DNA from: Actinomycetota bacterium
Lineage (GTDB): Bacteria > Actinomycetota > Rubrobacteria > Rubrobacterales > Rubrobacteraceae
Reading direction: 5' to 3'
Assembly (NCBI GenBank): GCA_902810695.1
Contig: CADDYV010000006.1
Span: 1 to 64,000 of the forward strand
Length of the DNA: 64,000 bases
Shown here: piece after piece, positions 1 to 11,989 of the stretch
Layout of the letters: each line of letters starts with the position of its first letter
Position numbering within the stretch: position 1 is the first letter of the stretch
Made by a program: the position numbers and the translations under genes
Notes under the pieces: generated by a model
Told to the model about the DNA's origin: nothing
Databases searched by the model: none
The model's input: the letters and a program-made list of their open reading frames with translations, nothing else

Positions 1-50
1 CCAGATGTTCGCCGGTGAGAGAAATCAGGGGCAAAGACTAAAGATTCTGG

Positions 51-94
51 CTTTGTAGCCGATAACTAACTCCTTTGTAGCCGATAACTAACTC
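51..94. repeat. Perfect 22-bp tandem repeat (2 copies)
   Basis: Two head-to-tail identical copies, 51-72 and 73-94, beginning ctttgtagccgataac. They end about 40 bp before the start of the secreted RNase gene, so they may overlap its promoter. No mobile-element ends are seen nearby. Function unknown. Confidence 0.8.
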
Positions 95-134
95 TATAGA
101 TAGCTGTCTACTGGAAAGGAGTATCCAGAGCAAT

Positions 135-620
135 ATGGAGCGCCTAACCAACGCAACACGCCTTCGGAAGTATTCCGTAGTGTCACTCTCAATATTTGTG
201 GTTTTGATAATGGCCGCGATAATGGCTTTAGGTATACTCTCCTCTTCAGCTCATGCTGCGACTCCTCCCGCAACGCGGATTCCGCTCTGCGATTGCCGGG
301 GCGATATCCCAGATGCGGCTTGGCACACCTACGATTATGTTACTGCACACAACTATAGTCCTCCGCCGCACTACAAGGGTGGAAAGAAATATCACAACAG
401 GGACGGAAAACTACCTAACGGCCACGGACACTACAAGGAGTACCATATATACCGTAAAGGTACACACTCTGAATGGAATAGAGTAAGGCGGATAGTGGTT
501 AACACGAAAACACAAGACGCCTGGTATACCCCTGACCATTACAGAACGTTCAGGCATATGTGCGTTTGCGAAATGAAGCGCATTCAGGCGTTGGTTTCGC
601 ACCACAAGCACCCCAACTAA
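135..620 (+). CDS. Secreted guanyl-specific ribonuclease (RNase Sa / barnase superfamily)
   Basis: A 161-residue protein that probably cleaves RNA after guanosine outside the cell. Residues 1-41 are a signal peptide: basic start, hydrophobic core, and SAHA-A cleavage region. The mature part aligns by eye with microbial RNase Sa: the YKEY strand supplies the general base Glu102, the RRIV strand Arg119, and the PDHYRTF motif the general acid His135, matching Glu54, Arg69 and His85 of RNase Sa with an Arg-to-His spacing of 16 in both. Three Cys cluster near residues 52-54 and 143-145. An AAAGGAG Shine-Dalgarno sequence precedes the ATG. The downstream barstar-like gene is the natural inhibitor partner. 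Base composition is more AT-rich than most of the window, which hints at acquisition. The assignment is by motif, not by search. Confidence 0.85.
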   Translation: MERLTNATRLRKYSVVSLSIFVVLIMAAIMALGILSSSAHAATPPATRIPLCDCRGDIPDAAWHTYDYVTAHNYSPPPHYKGGKKYHNRDGKLPNGHGHYKEYHIYRKGTHSEWNRVRRIVVNTKTQDAWYTPDHYRTFRHMCVCEMKRIQALVSHHKHPN

Positions 621-646
621 TTCCTATAGATTTTTGACATTGTGCG

Positions 647-690
647 TAGAAGCTCGATCCTATAACTCCTCCCGTAGAATCGAGCTTCTA
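647..690 (+). terminator. Stem-loop after the RNase gene
   Basis: A 12-bp perfect inverted repeat (tagaagctcgat at 647-658, its complement at 679-690) with a 20-nt loop, followed by a T-rich stretch. It lies 27 bp after the RNase stop codon and before the barstar-like gene, so the two genes may be transcribed separately or with attenuation between them. Confidence 0.6.
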
Positions 691-793
691 TCTCTTCGAT
701 TTCTTATGGACACTCCAGATAAGGTTGGCAAGTGGTTGGCAGAGGTTTTACGCTTTAGCGATGGCGTAAGCCTTTGAGAGAAAAAGGAGACTT

Positions 794-871
794 ATGCAGG
801 TATGCAGGACTCTGGAGCCTCGCGGGCAACCTTTTCTGGGAATCACTTCTGTACGTTGGGATAATGAATAG
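794..871 (+). CDS. Possible 25-codon leader ORF coupled to the barstar gene
   Basis: An AAAAAGGAG ribosome-binding site sits 5 nt before an ATG at 794. The frame encodes 25 residues and stops at 869-871, inside the ATGAATAG that carries the likely barstar start at 864. The stop-start overlap is the classic arrangement for translational coupling, so ribosomes loaded at the strong upstream site would reinitiate on the inhibitor gene. The peptide has no recognisable domain. It could also be chance, with the real barstar start at TTG 774. Confidence 0.35.
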   Translation: MQVCRTLEPRGQPFLGITSVRWDNE

Positions 872-1424
872 AGAACAATCTCCTCACTGGGCGTGGTTAG
901 TTACTTGCCCTGAAACAGAAGTCGAAAGAGTTGTTTACAAGCTCACAGAAAACCCGCCTCAGGGTGGCATTGCACTCCGTATTGTCCGTGGCGAACGCTG
1001 TATGACCAAAGCAAGTCTGTTTGAGGAATGGTCCCGAGCATTTCGCTTCCCCGCCTACTTCGGCCACAATTGGGATGCTTTTGAGGAACTCCTCGATGAG
1101 CTGCTGGTACTGGACGAAGGTGGGTTGGGCTCCTACTGGGATGAGGAGACCTCTGTAGAACGAGCTGAGACCCTGCTTGTACTCATAAAGCGCACGGAGG
1201 CGTTGCTACGTGATGAGCCCGAGGAAAGCTTTAAAACCTTGGTAGAAATCCTTAGAACTGCGTCTCTGGGCCTCTGTTGGGCGGAGACTACACCACAACA
1301 TACCCTGGCTCGCATGCTTATCCTCTTTCAATGCGGTCCCCAGCAGGCAGAGCTGATGCGCAGACGGTTGCGTGCAGCCGGACTGACCGATTTCGGAGAA
1401 TGTGCCGCGATCCCGCGCCTTTAA
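864..1424 (+). CDS. Barstar-family ribonuclease inhibitor
   Basis: A 186-residue cytoplasmic protein with the barstar signature FPAYFGHNWDAFEELL near residues 62-77. In barstar the equivalent segment inserts into the RNase active site, with Asp35/Asp39 contacting barnase; here the Asp is at about residue 71 and the second acid is Glu. It is about twice the length of classical barstar (89 residues), with an extra C-terminal helical region. The frame stays open back to TTG 774 (216 residues), but the AAGGAG there fits a different frame, so ATG 864 is preferred. Placement beside a secreted guanyl RNase supports an immunity role. Confidence 0.75.
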   Translation: MNREQSPHWAWLVTCPETEVERVVYKLTENPPQGGIALRIVRGERCMTKASLFEEWSRAFRFPAYFGHNWDAFEELLDELLVLDEGGLGSYWDEETSVERAETLLVLIKRTEALLRDEPEESFKTLVEILRTASLGLCWAETTPQHTLARMLILFQCGPQQAELMRRRLRAAGLTDFGECAAIPRL

Positions 1425-1463
1425 AGAGCAAAGCCAGTTCCCCTATATATAAAACGTACTTTG

Positions 1464-1475
1464 TGTTGCGCAACA
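1464..1475. other. 12-bp perfect palindrome
   Basis: The palindrome tgttgcgcaaca lies 7 bp beyond the 3' end of RNase P RNA and about 40 bp after the barstar stop codon. It could be a protein-binding dyad or a short hairpin. No T-run follows on either strand, so it is a poor intrinsic terminator. Confidence 0.4.
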
Positions 1476-1482
1476 AATGAAA

Positions 1483-1883
1483 GTTCTGGGCCGTCCCGTA
1501 AGCCGGATTCTGCTCTATCCCGCCATCCATCTCCGGGGACGAACCCCGGGCCCCTCTTTCCGAGGAGCCGCGCCTACCAGTCTGGAAGACACTCCTTCCA
1601 GACAATTTGGCTTGCTCGCACCGGTGGTTTACCTGGCCGGTCCCTTACGGGATACCGCCGGTGGGCTCTTACCCCACCCTTTCACCCATCACCTGTGCCG
1701 AAAGGACGTAAATCCTCCGGCCATCGGCTGGTCTGCTCTCTGCTGCACTTGACGTAGCGGCGGGCTTGCGCCGCGCCGCTCCCCGGGTTATTAGCCCGGG
1801 CGGCCTCTGCTGCGAGTCCGGACTTTTCTCTACGCTCCCAGACAAATTTCGGGAGCGCAGCGGCGGGTCGGACGGCCCAGAGT
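1483..1883 (-). ncRNA. rnpB: RNase P RNA (bacterial class A)
   Basis: The catalytic RNA of RNase P, which matures tRNA 5' ends. Read on the minus strand, the 5' end near 1883 and the 3' end near 1483 form the closing helix P1 (ctctgggccgtc with gacggcccagaac). The conserved core GAGAAAAGUCCGGACUC follows shortly after the 5' end, and the conserved 3' segment AGAAUCCGGCUUACGGGACG precedes the end. Length of about 400 nt suits the class. The protein subunit gene rnpA lies 13 kb away in this window. Ends are accurate to a few bases. Confidence 0.95.
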
Positions 1884-1889
1884 AGGCAA

Positions 1890-1895
1890 ATTATA
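1890..1895 (-). promoter_or_regulatory. -10 element of the rnpB promoter
   Basis: A perfect TATAAT on the minus strand, about 7 nt before the predicted 5' end of RNase P RNA, which is the expected spacing. No clear -35 match is seen 16-18 bp further upstream. Confidence 0.6.
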
Positions 1896-1918
1896 TCTCA
1901 TCAAGATGCCCTGACCGA

Positions 1919-2287
1919 TCACTTTTTCAAGCGGGGCGCACCTCGCTGGACCAGTACGATCCTGGTCGGAGTAAGATGAACTTCGACTCCCTCGACCCGG
2001 CTCCAGTGCGCCTTCCACCGAGGGTCGTCGCCGACGGCCGGATCGAACCAGACACCCGGATCTCCGGTGTTTTCGAGGACTCCTTCATAGGACGCGTATT
2101 CCTTGGGATTGTATAGCGCGGAGCCCACGTCCCGGCGATAGATGGCGTTGCGAGAGCGAAACGACTGCACCGACGAGGCGCTGGTTCCGAGTGCGCTTGC
2201 GATCCACTCATCGCTTTTGCCTTCATTGACCCAGCGGCGGATGTCATCCACGAATTTTCTTAACGAGACCCTCTGATTTATGCCCAT
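1919..2287 (-). CDS. Small unknown protein with possible helix-turn-helix
   Basis: A 122-residue protein not recognised. Residues 1-45 look like a helix-turn-helix: a basic amphipathic helix (KFVDDIRRWVNEG) followed by DEWIASALGTSASSVQSFRS, which resembles the recognition region of small DNA-binding proteins. The second half is acidic with conserved-looking Trp residues and ends in a basic tail (PRLKK). The ATG at 2287 is chosen because GGAG lies 6 nt upstream; the frame extends further to 2335 without a better start. It lies just upstream of the rnpB promoter, on the same strand. Confidence 0.55.
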   Translation of the reverse strand: MGINQRVSLRKFVDDIRRWVNEGKSDEWIASALGTSASSVQSFRSRNAIYRRDVGSALYNPKEYASYEGVLENTGDPGVWFDPAVGDDPRWKAHWSRVEGVEVHLTPTRIVLVQRGAPRLKK

Positions 2288-2669
2288 GTCAACTCCGCGC
2301 CCGCCGAGTAGTAGTGATAATGTGTTAGCATACACAAGCTACCGGCATATTTCCAGCGATCCGTGGTGTAAACTTGCGATCGTGAGCGCATTAATCGAGA
2401 TAGGAGCCAGCATCCTGAGCCTGGTTCCCCTGATACTTGCTTTCTACATCCCGGCTCTTTTTGGGACGGCGACCTGGAAGGAGCGCGGCAAGGGTTACAA
2501 GGTCAAAGCTCTCCTGTGGCTCATCATCGGGTTCGGGATCATAGTCGCCATACGGCTGATGCTCGACGTAACCGTGCTGCAGGACCTCAAGACCATAGGG
2601 ATCTCACTGGTCCAGATCGCCATCGCCCTGGTTCTCGCATCTCTCACCGTCTACAAACTGGCTGACTGA
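2280..2669 (+). CDS. Small unknown membrane protein (3 TM segments)
   Basis: Up to 129 residues with three predicted membrane spans, roughly residues 36-62, 76-94 and 106-125. No family recognised. The start is uncertain: ATG 2280 or 2286 would overlap the divergent gene on the other strand and has no Shine-Dalgarno sequence; GTG 2322 or GTG 2382 (95 residues, all three spans kept) are alternatives. It converges with the NYN/LOTUS gene, with 7 bp between stop codons. Confidence 0.5.
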   Translation: MPMSTPRPPSSSDNVLAYTSYRHISSDPWCKLAIVSALIEIGASILSLVPLILAFYIPALFGTATWKERGKGYKVKALLWLIIGFGIIVAIRLMLDVTVLQDLKTIGISLVQIAIALVLASLTVYKLAD

Positions 2670-2676
2670 CCGCTGG

Positions 2677-3876
2677 TTACCGGCTGGAGTTAAGGATCTC
2701 CTTTACCTCCGAGAGATCGCTGTTCAACGAGTAGAAGGTCATCTTTGCCTTGGCCTGCTTGTATGGTTTGGCGCGGGTTGCCTTCAGATAGTCGGCGTCC
2801 AGCATGGCTTTCACAACGCCTTCTATCTCCTCACGGGAGAGTTCGAGTTCTCCCCTCTCGTCCAGCTCGCGGATGCCGCTGAAGATCTCTACGAGAGAAG
2901 TAGGCTGTTTCAGCCTGGTTACGCTCTCGCAGATCGTCCTGAGCTCGTAGGGGGTCAGGTCCTCGCGAAGGTCCAGTCCGTCTCTCCTGGCGGACTCGTC
3001 CTCGGAAGTTGCGATTTCTTCGGCGGGTCTGCGGTCCTCACCACCGCGCACAGCGCCATCCTCCTCATGCGGCTCTTCGGCGGCAAGATCCGACTCCGGA
3101 GGCGCGGGGATTTTCTCGTTCGGCAGATAGACCTGGAGCTCAAGATCCTGGTCCACCGTGTTCACCAGCCCGCGTCGCTCGGCTTCGACCACGAAGTCCT
3201 TGAACTTCTTGAATCCCGCGTTGCGCTCGTCGAACGAACCCATCTGAACGATCATCTGCTGCTTAACCTGTCCCAGCACGCGGGCCTTGTTGCCCTTCTT
3301 CAGGTTCTCTACCGCTCGCACAAGTTCCTTGAACGGGTCGGGAGCCTTTTTCCTGGGTTCCCTGTCGCGCGCCCGCGCAGCGCGCTCCTCTTCCAGAAGC
3401 GAGGCGTAGGAGACGAAGTGGTCGGCGGACTCTATCAGGTGGTACGAGGCTGCTTCCGAAACCCCGATCACAACCACCGTTTTCCCCTGGCTCCTCAGCA
3501 GGTTGACCAGGGGAATAAAATCGCCGTCGCCGGTAACCAGAACGTAGGTTCCAACCTGCGGATGGTTGTGCAGAAAATCCGAGCACTCCACGGCGAGCAT
3601 CACGTCTATCGAGTTGGTCCGCCTCTTGGAGGACTTGCCACCGGGGAAGTACCGCGCGGAGATGTAGCGCGGAGCGATCCCGTTGGAGTAAAGGGTGGGC
3701 GGCGCCTCCCGGAAGTCTCCGTCCGTCCAGTCGGCGTAGGCGGTGGCCGAGACGATCCGGCCATACTCCCGGGCTTTCTCCAGGATGGCCGAAACATTGG
3801 GCTTGGAGTTGTACTCGGTGACGGTGGAGATGTAGATGTTTTCCCAGTCTATAAAGACCGCAAGATCATCAGGCAT
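2677..3876 (-). CDS. NYN (LabA-like PIN) domain protein with LOTUS/OST-HTH-like domains
   Basis: A 399-residue likely RNA-processing protein. Residues 5-160 form an NYN/LabA-type PIN-fold nuclease with the acidic metal-binding set Asp10 (FIDWEN), Asp91 (SIDVML) and Asp117/Asp119 (VTGDGDF). Residues about 178-252 and 318-398 each resemble OST-HTH/LOTUS winged helices, which bind RNA (G-quadruplex RNA in eukaryotic LOTUS proteins); an acidic, low-complexity linker joins them. The nuclease site appears intact. It is followed upstream by a DUF6941-like gene on the same strand but separated by a stem-loop, so it is probably its own unit. The RNA target cannot be read from sequence. Confidence 0.8.
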   Translation of the reverse strand: MPDDLAVFIDWENIYISTVTEYNSKPNVSAILEKAREYGRIVSATAYADWTDGDFREAPPTLYSNGIAPRYISARYFPGGKSSKRRTNSIDVMLAVECSDFLHNHPQVGTYVLVTGDGDFIPLVNLLRSQGKTVVVIGVSEAASYHLIESADHFVSYASLLEEERAARARDREPRKKAPDPFKELVRAVENLKKGNKARVLGQVKQQMIVQMGSFDERNAGFKKFKDFVVEAERRGLVNTVDQDLELQVYLPNEKIPAPPESDLAAEEPHEEDGAVRGGEDRRPAEEIATSEDESARRDGLDLREDLTPYELRTICESVTRLKQPTSLVEIFSGIRELDERGELELSREEIEGVVKAMLDADYLKATRAKPYKQAKAKMTFYSLNSDLSEVKEILNSSR

Positions 3877-3896
3877 TTAATCTTCCCTCGTGACAT

Positions 3897-3925
3897 GGAA
3901 AAGCCCGGAAAGACCGGGCTTTTCC
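3897..3925 (-). terminator. Terminator after the gyrB-gyrA-DUF6941 unit
   Basis: A 12-bp perfect stem (ggaaaagcccgg / ccgggcttttcc) with a 5-nt loop, 8 bp beyond the stop of the gene at 3933. The 3' arm ends in a TTTTCC run in either direction, so it may work on both strands. Confidence 0.75.
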
Positions 3926-3932
3926 AGGACCT

Positions 3933-4338
3933 TTATACATTGTACCTTTCACGCAGGGGCACGGCGGTTTGGGCCAGGGTTTCCCCGTCCAGGACGGCCT
4001 CGATCCAGAGTATGCGCTCCTCGCCCTCGAAATCTTCCTGAAGCTCGAAGGACGAAACCATAGTCGTAGAGTTCTCGGGACCATCGAGCCACACGGAGTA
4101 TTCCTCGGACTCCTCGATAACCTTGCCGTCCTCATCGGTTACCAGGAGGCGGGCGCTGCGGCGCTCTCCGCCCGTGTGCTCGCACCCCTCGAACTTCACG
4201 TACACGACGAAGGATGCTTCGCCATCAGCGCCGGGTCGTATCTCATCGAGGATCCCGAAGAGCGTCAGCCGGTCGTCCAGCTCCGCGTAACCTTCGGCGA
4301 GGACGAGCGCCGTGCACTCGACGACGCCGTCGCAGGTG

Positions 4339-4346
<8 letters not shown>
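3933..4346 (-). CDS. DUF6941-like protein translationally coupled to gyrA
   Basis: A 137-residue acidic protein with beta-rich pattern (LTLFGILDEI, FVVYVKFEG, RILWIEAVLDG). It resembles the small DUF6941 family, whose function is unknown. Its start overlaps the last 8 bases of gyrA, and a stem-loop follows its stop, so it is the last cistron of a gyrB-gyrA transcript. The overlap suggests expression proportional to gyrase, but no functional link can be shown. The family call is tentative. Confidence 0.65.
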
Positions 4347-8890
<4,544 letters not shown>

Positions 8891-8915
8891 TTATCGTGTA
8901 ACTTTGCACCCGAGA

Positions 8916-8944
8916 ATTGTAACACACTTTATGCGTTTTCCCAA
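8916..8944 (-). promoter_or_regulatory. Predicted promoter of gyrB
   Basis: On the minus strand TTGGGA (8944-8939) and TACAAT (8921-8916) are separated by 17 bp, a good match to a housekeeping sigma-70 promoter, with the TTG start of gyrB about 75 bp downstream. The 156-bp gap between recF and gyrB contains it. Confidence 0.6.
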
Positions 8945-8995
8945 CGATGCTTATTGCGCTTTGAGGCTTATGTAAGCCTTTTTGCAGATGCAAGC

Positions 8996-10117
8996 CTACT
9001 GGCTTGCGTTACTATTCGCCTCCTCGAAGACGCTCCCGCTGGCTATGCGTATGATCCTCGCCTGCCTGCGAACTTCGTCCTCGAAGTATTCGAGATTCGT
9101 GGTTGAGATGACCGACTGCGTGCTCTCCAGAAAGTAGCCTGCGAGATAGCCGCGCCGGTGCTCATCCAGCTCGCTCATCACATCGTCGAAGAGCAGAATG
9201 GGGTCCTCTCCCGTCTGCTGCCTGATGTACTCCCTCGCCGCGAACTTGAGCGCGAGCGTCGCCAGCCGCTGCTGCCCCTGCGAGCCATAGGTCGTCAGGT
9301 TCACCCCACCCAGAAGAACCTCGAAGTCGTCCCGGTGCGGCCCTACCGAGGTGGTGCCACGCTCTATGTCGGCGCTGTGAGCCTCTCTGAGAGCCTCCGC
9401 GTAGTTTTCTAGTGGTGCGCTGTAGGAATAGCGGAGCGCGGCCTTCTCAGGGCCGTATAGAGCCCTCACAGAGCTTTCGAGGAACGCTCCCAGGGGTTCT
9501 ATCGCCGCGGCGCGTCCCGCCAGCACGGTTTTTCCCAACTCGATGACCTTCCTGTCCCAGGTGGAGAGCGTCTTCGGAGAAGAGAGCCCGTCCCGGATGC
9601 GCCGCAACAGTTGGTTGCGTTGCTGGACGACCTTTGCGTACTCGGCGACGGTGCGGGCGTAGGATGGCCGCAGGCTGGAGAGCAGAACATCTATAAACTC
9701 CCGGCGCTCGGAAGGCGCACCCTTGACGATTCTGATGTCGTCCGGGAAGAAGGTTACGGTCCGCACCCCGGCTCCGCCAGCGGCGTAGTCGGCCAGGGAT
9801 CTCACAGGTGCTCCGTCCACGGTAAGCCGTTTTTTCTGGCCCGGAGCGTAACCGATGGCCACCCTGCGCTCGTCACCGGCGTCTTGTAGCGCGACGCGCA
9901 TCTCGGCGCGGGTGAAGTCCTGGCCCCAGCGTACGGTCTCCGAGTCGTTGGGGGTACGGGGTGTCGAGCCGGTTACGGCGAAGGAAATCCCTTCCAGAAG
10001 GTTAGTCTTCCCCTGGGCGTTGTCTCCCACTACGATGTTGAGCCCCGGCGCGAGCACCACGGTCGCGTCGGCGTAGTTGCGGAAGTTCACAAGCCGCAAA
10101 GCCCGGATGTAGGCCAT
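8996..10117 (-). CDS. recF: DNA replication/repair protein RecF
   Basis: A 373-residue SMC-like ATPase that loads RecA at single-stranded gaps. Walker A is VGDNAQGKTNLL near residues 31-42; the ABC signature appears as GSQGQQRLATLAL and Walker B as ILLFDDVMSELDE in the C-terminal third. The start codon overlaps the stop of the upstream S4 gene (TGATG), which implies translational coupling in the dnaN-S4-recF unit. Confidence 0.96.
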   Translation of the reverse strand: MAYIRALRLVNFRNYADATVVLAPGLNIVVGDNAQGKTNLLEGISFAVTGSTPRTPNDSETVRWGQDFTRAEMRVALQDAGDERRVAIGYAPGQKKRLTVDGAPVRSLADYAAGGAGVRTVTFFPDDIRIVKGAPSERREFIDVLLSSLRPSYARTVAEYAKVVQQRNQLLRRIRDGLSSPKTLSTWDRKVIELGKTVLAGRAAAIEPLGAFLESSVRALYGPEKAALRYSYSAPLENYAEALREAHSADIERGTTSVGPHRDDFEVLLGGVNLTTYGSQGQQRLATLALKFAAREYIRQQTGEDPILLFDDVMSELDEHRRGYLAGYFLESTQSVISTTNLEYFEDEVRRQARIIRIASGSVFEEANSNASQ

Positions 10118-10311
10118 CAGCGGATCTCGATCCGCTCGCCCGCAACCTCAACGACGTCTCCCGGGACGAGCCTGCGCCCCCGGCGAGTCTCGACCTCTCC
10201 GTTTACCCGGACTTCCCCGGATTGGATGATGAGCTTCGCCTCTCCCCCGCTTCCGACCACGTTGGCGGCTTTGATCGCCTGGCCGAGCGTCATGCCGGAA
10301 GGAAGCTGCAC
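10117..10311 (-). CDS. S4-domain RNA-binding protein (YaaA type)
   Basis: A 64-residue protein made almost wholly of an S4 RNA-binding fold: it begins with a short lead (MQLPSGMTLGQAIKAANV), then IIQSGEVRVNGEVETRRGR and a VVEVAGERIEI strand. Small S4 proteins between dnaN and recF are common in Gram-positive bacteria (B. subtilis yaaA). Its RNA target is unknown. It overlaps recF by one base and starts 16 bp after dnaN. Confidence 0.9.
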   Translation of the reverse strand: MQLPSGMTLGQAIKAANVVGSGGEAKLIIQSGEVRVNGEVETRRGRRLVPGDVVEVAGERIEIR

Positions 10312-10327
10312 GGCTGGTTCGGTGATC

Positions 10328-11461
10328 CTAGCTCCTGGAAGGATCCCGCATGGGCATGATCAGGTACAAAAAGTCCGGCTCCTCCTCGCCATCCGCTGCG
10401 GGCACGATCAAACCCGGCTTTAGGGACTCGTTGAACTTGAAAATGACGTTCTTCGAGTCCACCGCCGAGACGCCGTCCAGGAGATACCCCGGGTTGAAGG
10501 AGATGTGGAACTCGTCTTCGCTCGAGGCCGGGAGCTTCTCGTGGGCCTCCCCTATCTCCTGGCTTCTCACTACGACTTCGACAGCCCCATCTGAGAACGA
10601 AAGGCTCACCGGAACCGGCGGCGTCTGGCGGGTGGCGAAGAGGTTGACCCGGCGCAGCGTCTCCAGGAGGTCCTCGCGCGGAACGGAGATCTCACGCTCG
10701 AACTGATCCGGCAGAAGCCGCTTGTACTCCGGGAAGTTACCCTCGATCAGGCGCGTTCCGAGAAGAACGTCCCCGATTCGGAACAAAGCCTGGTTCTCGG
10801 AGAGGGAGATCTCTATCTGCTCCACCTCAGATCCGGAGAAGATCCGGCTGACCTCCTGCATGGCCCGCGCCGGGATGATCGCCTGCCTGGAACCCTCGAA
10901 GGTGGTGGCGAGCTCGCTCTCCTTGATGCTGAGCCGGTAGGAGTCCGTGGTAACCATCCGCACCCTGGAGTCCTCGAAGTTGATCAGAATCCCCGTCAGC
11001 ACCGGGCGCGTCTCGTCCCGCGAGTACGACCTGGAAACCTTCTCGACGGTTTCGACCAGCACCTCTCCGGTTATGGTGAACGCATTCTGCTCGTCGAAGG
11101 CCGGAAGCTGGGGGAAGTCCTCGGCGGCGTAAGCCCGGATGCGATACTCGTTCTCTCCCGCCGCAAGCCTTACCGTACCGCCCGCCCGATCATGCTCCAG
11201 CAAGAGATCCCCCTTCGGCAGCGAGCGCACCACGTCGTTGAAGATGCGGGCCGGGATCACCACCCGACCTTCCTCCTCGACCTCCGCCGGCGACGAGGTC
11301 TGGATCGACAGCTCCATGTCCGTCGCCGAGAGTTTCACACTCTGGTTACCAGTCTCCACGAGTATCCCTCGGAGTAGCTCAACCGTAGACCTCGCCGATA
11401 CCCCTCGCGAAGTCATCGCCAGCTTTCTGCCAAAAGACTCAGTGTTACAAACAGCCCTCAT
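10328..11461 (-). CDS. dnaN: DNA polymerase III beta sliding clamp
   Basis: A 377-residue ring-forming clamp that tethers the polymerase to DNA. Three repeated clamp folds are visible in length and in the characteristic stretches TDMELSIQ (about residues 47-54), RPVLTGILI (about 146-154) and the C-terminal YLIMPMR that lines the partner-binding pocket. An additional DPSRS tail follows. The ATG at 11461 borders the AT-rich edge of oriC, so its promoter must lie inside the origin. Confidence 0.96.
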   Translation of the reverse strand: MRAVCNTESFGRKLAMTSRGVSARSTVELLRGILVETGNQSVKLSATDMELSIQTSSPAEVEEEGRVVIPARIFNDVVRSLPKGDLLLEHDRAGGTVRLAAGENEYRIRAYAAEDFPQLPAFDEQNAFTITGEVLVETVEKVSRSYSRDETRPVLTGILINFEDSRVRMVTTDSYRLSIKESELATTFEGSRQAIIPARAMQEVSRIFSGSEVEQIEISLSENQALFRIGDVLLGTRLIEGNFPEYKRLLPDQFEREISVPREDLLETLRRVNLFATRQTPPVPVSLSFSDGAVEVVVRSQEIGEAHEKLPASSEDEFHISFNPGYLLDGVSAVDSKNVIFKFNESLKPGLIVPAADGEEEPDFLYLIMPMRDPSRS

Positions 11462-11477
11462 ATGCCCTTCCTCTCGA

Positions 11478-11530
11478 CCTTATTATTATTACTAAACCAT
11501 TTATCTATTAGAATAATAATAATAATAAGG
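11478..11530. other. AT-rich inverted repeat, probable DNA unwinding element
   Basis: The dnaN-proximal edge of the origin holds TTA/TAA triplet runs: ccttattattatta at 11478-11491 is the exact complement of 11517-11530, with a 25-bp AT-rich centre. It directly adjoins the first DnaA box (11542). AT-rich triplet tracts beside DnaA boxes are where bacterial origins open, so this is the best candidate site of initial melting. Confidence 0.65.
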
Positions 11531-11532
11531 GC

Positions 11533-11912
11533 TGTGGATAGTGTGGATAACTCCGAAATTCCCCTTACCTAAGCCAAAAACATCCTCCCCCACCTGTGGA
11601 CAAAACTGTGGATAACTCGCAATGTCCTGTGGATAGATTGTGGATAACTCGTGAGTTATCCACAGCCAGAGCTTATCCACAAAATTATCCACAGAGTTAT
11701 CCACAGTTTTTACCCCTCTTATCCACAGAGTTATCCACAACCAAATTAGATTTGTATGCATAAATCTAATGTAAATACGCGCCGGGCGATGCTTTTATCC
11801 ACAAGATGAGCCACTTTATCCACAGATTCTGTGGATAACTCCGCGAGTCTGTGGATAACTTTTGCAGAGTTATCCACATTCAGAGCGCACCCTGTGGATA
11901 AAGTGTGGATAA
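11533..11912. other. oriC: Chromosomal replication origin oriC (DnaA-box array)
   Basis: The dnaA-dnaN intergenic region carries 16 exact copies of the strong DnaA box TTATCCACA or its complement. Starts: 11542, 11607, 11639, 11656, 11673, 11685, 11697, 11719, 11731, 11795, 11816, 11830, 11850, 11870, 11893 and 11904. One-mismatch copies occur at 11533 and 11595. Boxes 11656-11739 are mainly in one orientation and tightly phased (11-22 bp start-to-start), while outer boxes face the other way. A box-poor gap at 11740-11794 splits the array. Position, density and the adjoining AT-rich element make the origin call secure. Confidence 0.96.
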
Positions 11913-11989
11913 CTGGTGCTTTCTATGCTTGGGATTTGTTACAAAGTCCCTGCCCCGGGGGTAGGGGTTAGGAGTGGTTTTTAAAGAGC

